DNA of 64,000 bases. It comes from Botryotinia globosa (lineage: Eukaryota > Ascomycota > Leotiomycetes > Helotiales > Sclerotiniaceae). The notes beneath the pieces were generated by a model. The model worked only from the letters and a program-made list of their open reading frames with translations. It searched no databases and was not told where the DNA came from. The stretch is taken from the NCBI GenBank assembly GCA_014898425.1, contig RCSZ01000007.1, positions 1,984,001 through 2,048,000 on the forward strand. The letters are read 5' to 3'. The translations under genes were made by a program, and so were the position numbers. Positions 58,378-64,000 of the stretch are shown in pieces. Position 1 is the first letter of the stretch, and each line of letters begins with the position of its first letter.

Positions 58378-60337
58378 ATGCTCAATATGTCGGCCGGACA
58401 CATCATAGGCAATCGCAACAGCACTCCTGTCGAGTCTACAAATACTTCATCACTTCGACCTCCATCTTCACGCGCTGTCGGCTCAGGTCATCACCTTCGA
58501 GCTTCTGCAGACATGGCTGGATATTCAGGTTCGCCATCTGCTAGCCGTGGCCAAGCTCGACCTTCATCCGATTTTTATGGCACTCAACAAATGCAAGGTC
58601 AGGGTGTCCCTGAGATGGACACTGACTTGGAAGCTCAGCAATGGATCGCCGACATTGATCAATATGAGAATACCTTGGAAGAAATGGCAGCTGCAACCTT
58701 GGATCAAGACTTTAAAGATGAGTTGAGTGCAATAGAACAATGGTTCCGGGTTCTGAGTGAGGCCGAACGAACCGCTGCTTTGTATGCTCTACTTCAACAA
58801 ACAACCCAAGTACAGATTCGCTTTTTTATACAAGTTTTACAGCAGATGGGCAAAAACCATCCAATGTCTGGTGTGCTGTCACCCGCAAACTTCGACAAAG
58901 GTTAGTCTCAAAACATCTCGGCTTCACACTTTTCCTGAGGTCAAGCTAACATCTGTCTACTCCAGATCCTATGTCAACTCGACTAAACGATGCAATGGGC
59001 AAGCTTGGTGGTGATGGCTCAAGAAATTCTATCGGCCGTCCTCCCGCCACTCCGTCTACAAAGAGACACTCTGTGCTAGACCCATCCATGATAAACAACA
59101 TGTTTCCAGATGCTGCGGCAGCTATTGCCAGCAAAAAGGCTGAATATACTCAGAACTGGGGCAATCCTCCTACCTCAAATAGAAATAGTGCAGCCTACGA
59201 CAACCGTGCCTCTCTCACCGCACCTGTCATCGCTGGCCTTGGAGACTCGACGGACAATAGCGCACCTCCCGCCTCACCATGGGGCTCTCGCAGTAATGAC
59301 CAGGCAAACAGACCCAAGTCATCTTCAGGACAAACACCCATGGGCCAGTTTATGCAACCGCCACCTTCAGCTGGTGGCTTGCGCTCTCCCAGACCCACTC
59401 AAATTCAAGGCTCATCTAACCTCCAAAATACTGTAATCAACGCTCCTGACAATACTGGCTCTGATATGCCACTACTTTCGCCATATAATGCAGGGAATGG
59501 AAACTGGGCCTCGATGGTCAACACACCAATGGTCCCCAACTTCAATGCGTCGAACAGCAACACTGACATGGTCGCAAACGCTACGGCTATGAAATTAGCG
59601 GCCCTTTCTACAGTCAACAATCGATTTGCCTTGGATGATGTACGAAAGTACCGCCGTGCTAGATCAAACGATGGTGGACAGGTTCCGCTTTCTCCCGGTC
59701 TTCCCAACAATATGCCAAACGCTAACGTTGTCATGATTAATGAACACGGACAAATAATGAGTCGAGACCAGGTCCTAGGGCTTCAAGCTCAGCAGCAGCA
59801 TTCTTTTGGCGGCAGGCAGTCTAGGCCAAGCTCTCCAGGTTTGGCCATGCAAGGCGGATTTGGTCAAGTCAATTTCGCATCTCCACAGAATAACGGCTTC
59901 TTGGCCGCATACGATGGAGCCTCACCTCTACTCAACAATGGCATGAGTGCCTTGAGTCTTAACGCATTTGGTATGGGACAGCATGAGGGGTATCTCTCCG
60001 ATCACAGTGAAATGGCGCGGGGTAGATCGCCACGTGGAAGAAGGGGTAGCTCAAAGCCCCCTGAGGATCCTACCGATCCTAGCCTTCTTCAGGATATTCC
60101 CAGCTGGCTGAGAAGTTTGAGATTACATAAGTACACCGATCAGCTTAAGGATATGAATTGGACCGAGCTTGTGGAACTAGATGACGAGGCATTGGAGAAG
60201 AGGGGTGTCAACGCGCTTGGAGCGAGAAGAAAGATGCTCAAAGTGTTCGAGCAAGTAAAAGGTAAGAATCTTGCCACAACCTCAGAGTGAAGCTAATATT
60301 TTTTGTAGCTGCCAAAGCGGAGGGTAAGCTCTCATAA
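58378..60337 (+). CDS. VTS1: SAM-domain RNA-binding protein Vts1 (Smaug family)
   Basis: Three exons: 58378-58900, 58966-60261 and 60309-60337; 615 residues. A conserved N-terminal region ([52 protein letters not shown]) is followed by a long disordered part rich in Ser, Pro, Asn and Gln. A C-terminal SAM domain closes the protein: [20 protein letters not shown], then [20 protein letters not shown] and [15 protein letters not shown]. Family knowledge: the SAM domain binds CNGG hairpin loops (Smaug recognition elements), and Vts1 recruits the Ccr4-Not deadenylase to destroy target mRNAs. The last exon is tiny; the frame ends ...AEGKLS. An in-frame ATG two codons after the first (MLNM) is a possible alternative start. 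Confidence 0.92.
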
Positions 60338-61335
60338 TTTGATTTCATTATTTTCTACGATTTTCACGCGATCTTTTCGATTTGACTTCCAAATTGTATT
60401 TGAATACGAGAATATGGAAACCGCGGGTTGGGCAATCACACGGTTCAAGAATGTGGATATGAATGATGTTGGATTTTTTTTTCACAAGCTCTACAAACAG
60501 ACAGCTTGGATGAATCTTGAAATACACAATTCAAATTCGTATCTTGAATCACTCCAAATAGTTATAATCATGTAATGCGAACACTCATCTATCTATGTAT
60601 CTTTCTTTGTACCATTTAGTCTGCACATATATTTCATTCCATAGAAATGCACTCGTCTTCTGTGGCTCAAAACTCTACGACTACCTAGGTAGGTATGGAT
60701 ATCCATTGCCTCCTTTGCAAATGCTTCTAATTCGACCACCCGAAAACGTGATGCAATTCATATCACGAATTAATAAACACAAGAAGATCGGTAAGGTAAC
60801 GAGGTCTTGACCAGTCATACACTCTCTCAAATCTATAACAACATTGCTCTCTACGAAGTAAGTAAAAACCAGAAGACTATTAGATGCGAAAAATACGAAA
60901 TACGAAATACGAAATACGAAACTACGAAACTACGAAAATACGAGAATACGAGAATACCAAGCAAGTCCCCCTCATTCGCATTCTTCCGCTGATCACATTT
61001 TTTACGTCGAGTTATTTAAGAGACGGCCAATATTTCAAGTTTACCATACATAACCCCTGAATCCCCATCTGCCCCCCAAATTGGCTTGTACCTCTGATAA
61101 GCTGGTCGGATCGCGCGAAGCCTAGAACTCTTTAAATCACTGGGCAGTCGCATACCCGTACACAAATTCATGATGCAACTCGATTTACTTCTTTTTCTGA
61201 TTCAAACTCAATTTACTTATGCTCATGTGTTCAGTATGACTTGATAAAGATTGAAGAAGCAAAATTCTTTTGTTGCATTTTTCGACACATTATTGAGACA
61301 GTGTTTCGATACCCATATCAACCGATACATTCTTA
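60338..61335. other. intergenic region
   Basis: About 1 kb with the Vts1 3' UTR and the promoter of the DUF2985 gene. It holds one TACCTAGGTA palindrome (60682-60691) and an AATACGA/ACTACGA tandem array at 60889-60957. No gene is supported. Confidence 0.5.
60889..60957 (+). repeat. 7-8 bp tandem array of ATACGAA variants
   Basis: About nine imperfect copies of AATACGAA, passing through ACTACGAA into AATACGAG variants from left to right. Confidence 0.88.
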
Positions 61336-63018
61336 ATGGCTAACCATGATACTTTCGCGGCTGGTGGCGATAATCATGCGATGACCAGTACCAGTGCCAA
61401 TGCCAATGCCAATACAGCTTCGCCTCCAGCGAATTACCTACGCCAAGATGGACACTCTAGTATCGAACCAAGTGTCTTACCATTCCCCCTTCTAGAGGGA
61501 TCCTCACCCCCAGATCCACCGTCTACCTCCAAAGTCGAAGAACAAGGAATTACTCGAAGGAGAGGACCTTCAAGTACATTGGGTAGTATTCGGCGAGTTT
61601 CTCGAGTATTTGAGGAATCGAACCCACCGACGGGATTTTGTATTGCATCGGGACAAATCGCAGCGCAGGTACCTTCGATAACCGATATCAGACGAGGAAG
61701 TTTTGGAATCGAGGGTTGGTCGAGCGAGGGACCGGTGCGAGAAATCCAGAGACGGACAAGCTCTTCTCGAAGCACCATTTCACACTTGGGAGACCAGGAT
61801 AAGAGGAGGAGAAAGGATTCGACCGGTATGAATACTTCCGATCATATCCCATCGGGTACGGAGAACAAGCGTGATGTTCTTCCCGAAGCACCAGAGGATG
61901 AGGAACGTACACAAGCGCATTCAGATCTGAGAAGTACTTCTACGACCACAAATTCAGACGTCAAGAATGAAGTGCTTGTTAAACCGAATTCCAGTGTTCG
62001 AATTAGCAGCGATACAAACCGCGCGTCCCACAATGCGAAGTTGGACGATGAATACCGAACGACTCCCTTTGATAATGGATATCAATTTCCGCCCAAACAC
62101 TCATGGAAAGTGTCTACCGCTATATTTTTCAAAGCCTTTTGGAAATTCTTCATCACTCCTGTGGGATTTCTCGTGACGGTTTACGGTTTGAATGTGGTTG
62201 CTTGGGGTGGTATGCTCTTTTTATTACTCTGCAATGCTTCGCCCGCCATGTGCAAACCAACTTGCAACGATATCAATTCTCCTCGACGCGTCTGGATCGA
62301 AATCGATTCGCAAATCCTCAATGCCCTTTTCTGCGTAACGGGATTCGGAACAATTCCCTGGCGCTTTCGCGATCTCTATTATCTGCTTCAGTACCGAATT
62401 GGAAAGAATGAAATGGGATGGAGAAGATTGGCGGGGATCAATAGATCGTGGTTTCGTCTCGCGGGTTCGGAGTCCTTGTCCCCGGAAATAGGACCTTTTC
62501 AACTCGACGCCCAAGATTCCGAAACTCCTCTCCCTCAGTCAAGCCTCGCATTTCCTCTCTCAAAGTCCCCGGATGCGCCATTGACGGGTGTTCGAGCCCC
62601 CGCTACCGCCATGTGGAAACTCGATTTTGTGGTCTGGACAATGGTGTGGAATACCTTTCTGCAAGCCGTTCTTTCCGGTTTCATGTGGGGACTCAATCGT
62701 TACGATCGTCCGTCGTGGAGCACAGGACTTTTTGTGGCGCTGGCTTGTATGGTTGCTGCAGCGGGTGGGATCATGTCGTTTGTGGAGGCGAAGAAAGTCA
62801 AGGCGATTGAGGGCGTGCCGGTGAGCGAGGAGGATCGAGAGAGATTGAGCATGGATAGGGAACTAGGGGTGTTGCATTATAATAATATCAAAGACGAGGG
62901 ACCGAAGGAAAAAGAGAAAGAGGGAAAGGGGAAGAGAACAAAGGGGGAAGAAAGTAGAGTCGAGGAAGCGAGGATGCAGGAGAGTATTAAAGAGGGTGTT
63001 GCGCAGGTTGTTAGGTAA
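61336..63018 (+). CDS. DUF2985-type fungal integral membrane protein
   Basis: An intronless frame of 560 residues. The first ~245 residues are hydrophilic and low complexity (Ser/Asn/Thr-rich). The conserved part starts near KHSWKVSTAIFFKAFWKFFI, followed by TPVGFLVTVYGLNVVAWGGM, a Cys-containing loop (NASPAMCKPTCNDINSPRRV), WIEIDSQILNALFCVTGFGT and PWRFRDLYYLLQYRIG; a second pair of spans lies at WKLDFVVWTMVWNTFLQAVL and STGLFVALACMVAAAGGIMS. This order matches fungal DUF2985 proteins, sometimes labelled alpha-L-rhamnosidase C by transfer, which the membrane topology does not support. The C-terminus is very charged (Lys/Glu runs). Function is unknown; a membrane location is well supported. 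Four spans are counted. Confidence 0.8.
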   Translation: MANHDTFAAGGDNHAMTSTSANANANTASPPANYLRQDGHSSIEPSVLPFPLLEGSSPPDPPSTSKVEEQGITRRRGPSSTLGSIRRVSRVFEESNPPTGFCIASGQIAAQVPSITDIRRGSFGIEGWSSEGPVREIQRRTSSSRSTISHLGDQDKRRRKDSTGMNTSDHIPSGTENKRDVLPEAPEDEERTQAHSDLRSTSTTTNSDVKNEVLVKPNSSVRISSDTNRASHNAKLDDEYRTTPFDNGYQFPPKHSWKVSTAIFFKAFWKFFITPVGFLVTVYGLNVVAWGGMLFLLLCNASPAMCKPTCNDINSPRRVWIEIDSQILNALFCVTGFGTIPWRFRDLYYLLQYRIGKNEMGWRRLAGINRSWFRLAGSESLSPEIGPFQLDAQDSETPLPQSSLAFPLSKSPDAPLTGVRAPATAMWKLDFVVWTMVWNTFLQAVLSGFMWGLNRYDRPSWSTGLFVALACMVAAAGGIMSFVEAKKVKAIEGVPVSEEDRERLSMDRELGVLHYNNIKDEGPKEKEKEGKGKRTKGEESRVEEARMQESIKEGVAQVVR

Positions 63019-63724
63019 CGAGGGCGTTTATGGCTTATTTAAGGCTTTGGTTTTGGCGTTCTGATTATGGAATGGAATGGGATGGGTAGGGTTTGCGGTG
63101 CGTGTGTACACTTACATACATATATTTATACATACATGGATCCTCATGATATACATACATCCACACATACGCATGAAGCGATGGGTTTGGGAATGAAAAT
63201 CGAAGAGGATACTAGGTAGTGTTTAGCGTTTATGGATGAGCGTTTTAGTGGGTGCTATGAGTAAGTACATGTATGATCTTTAAATATCCATATATCCATA
63301 TACAATAGCATACTCGAGTAGATATGATTATTCCCTTCGGAAAATTGGATAATTTCTGAGCTGTTACACGTTTTTGCATGATGGCAATGATGATGTGGTG
63401 GGAGGAGAGATGTATATTTGTTTGCTTGCTTATCAATGATTTGTAACATAAATAAAAAAATTGTTTGGAAGGTAGAAAAGATGGGTAAAATATGATCCCG
63501 CCAGGTTTCCTGGCAACTAATTCCATTTCATCGACGTTATGTTATGTTATGTTGTAGTCTTTTTTACTCGTTTGCTCCGCTCACAAATCATCATATATGC
63601 ATTGCCAAGTTCCATCCGCGGAAAAAGTTCCAAGAATGCTAGGTTGATGATATTCCACCAGCCTAGAAGTTCCAATTCAACCTGATGCGTATCTTCTCTC
63701 GAAATCTCCATCTCCAGTAACATC
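63019..63724. other. intergenic region between convergent genes
   Basis: About 0.7 kb, with CATACATA-type simple sequence at 63113-63165 and three copies of TTATG at 63537-63551. It carries the 3' UTRs of both flanking genes. Confidence 0.5.
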
Positions 63725-64000
63725 TCAACCAGACATGTCTAAATCGCCATCTCCACCACCTTTCTTCTGTTCCTCCGCTCTCGCCTTTGTCTTATTTTTC
63801 GCTTGCTCCACCCATTCCTCATATGCCTTAGGTCCCTCTTTCAATTTATCTCCTATTACACCCTTCAATACTTCCCCTGCAAATCCTACAAAATTATGTT
63901 TTCGTAAAGCATTTTCGAATTGCCACTCATTTCTCTTCTGTTCCTCCCTCATCAACAACTCCACGTCACCCATTTCTCTCGCTCTGACCCTCAAATCCTT
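63725..64000 (-). CDS. 3' end of a UCH37/Uch2-type ubiquitin C-terminal hydrolase (partial)
   Basis: An open frame enters from the right edge and ends at 63725 after 91 residues. The sequence (KDLRVRAREMGDVELLMREE, then QKRNEWQFENALRKHNFVGF and AGEVLKGVIGDKLKEGP) matches the C-terminal helical region of UCH37/UCHL5-type deubiquitinases, which carry the conserved ENALRRHN-like motif and bind the proteasome receptor Rpn13 or its relatives. The catalytic Cys/His domain lies outside the window. The tail is charged and Gly/Asp-rich. Family knowledge: trims ubiquitin from proteasome-bound substrates. No intron occurs in the visible part. Confidence 0.8.
   Translation of the reverse strand, partial: KDLRVRAREMGDVELLMREEQKRNEWQFENALRKHNFVGFAGEVLKGVIGDKLKEGPKAYEEWVEQAKNKTKARAEEQKKGGGDGDLDMSG

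Overview
The window is nuclear DNA of a filamentous ascomycete. Evidence: AT-leaning sequence, single-gene transcription units, short GT-AG introns (mostly 48-70 nt), a PalB/Rim13 pH-signalling calpain with an MIT domain, a fungal Vts1, fungal rhodopsin-domain and DUF2985 membrane proteins, and a peroxisomal carrier of the Pmp47/Ant1 type. The mix of families and the intergenic style fit Leotiomycetes, perhaps Sclerotiniaceae (Botrytis/Sclerotinia relatives). That placement is inference, because no marker gene was compared.

Layout. 0-6.4 kb: the 5' end of a gene leaving on the left (possible P-loop), then over 6 kb with no supportable gene. 6.5-10.6 kb: a secreted S41-type protease convergent with a Mis12/Mtw1 kinetochore gene. 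11.6-15 kb: a decayed multi-membrane-span gene and an AT-rich island. 15.1-18.2 kb: a rhodopsin-domain membrane protein with a coding minisatellite, convergent with a PPxY-bearing membrane protein. 19.2-25.5 kb: TFIIIC subunit Tfc4, divergent Sen15, then a Yippee protein. 26.6-28.5 kb: a ferric-reductase-like flavocytochrome, followed by a 5.7 kb gene desert. 34.2-44.1 kb: an unrecognised 876-residue protein, divergent Clu1, then an SLC35F6-like transporter. 44.1-50.2 kb: a 4.3 kb microsatellite-rich spacer leading to a C2H2 zinc-finger factor. 51.2-56.9 kb: palB (on the minus strand), the peroxisomal carrier and ribosomal protein eL29. 58.4-64 kb: Vts1, a DUF2985 membrane protein and the 3' end of a UCH37-type deubiquitinase.

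Most genes are single-copy housekeeping or signalling genes of independent function. I see no biosynthetic cluster, CRISPR array, tRNA, rRNA or intact transposon. The clearest functional neighbourhood is the head-to-head pair tfc4/sen15, both in tRNA biogenesis, sharing about 580 bp.

The most unusual signals are non-coding. A 10-bp palindrome (TACCTAGGTA) occurs eight times, always between genes. A TACTCCGTA family includes one perfect 16-bp palindrome. There are many short tandem repeats. Exon structures were worked out by hand from reading frame, splice consensus and family resemblance; no alignment or database search was run.
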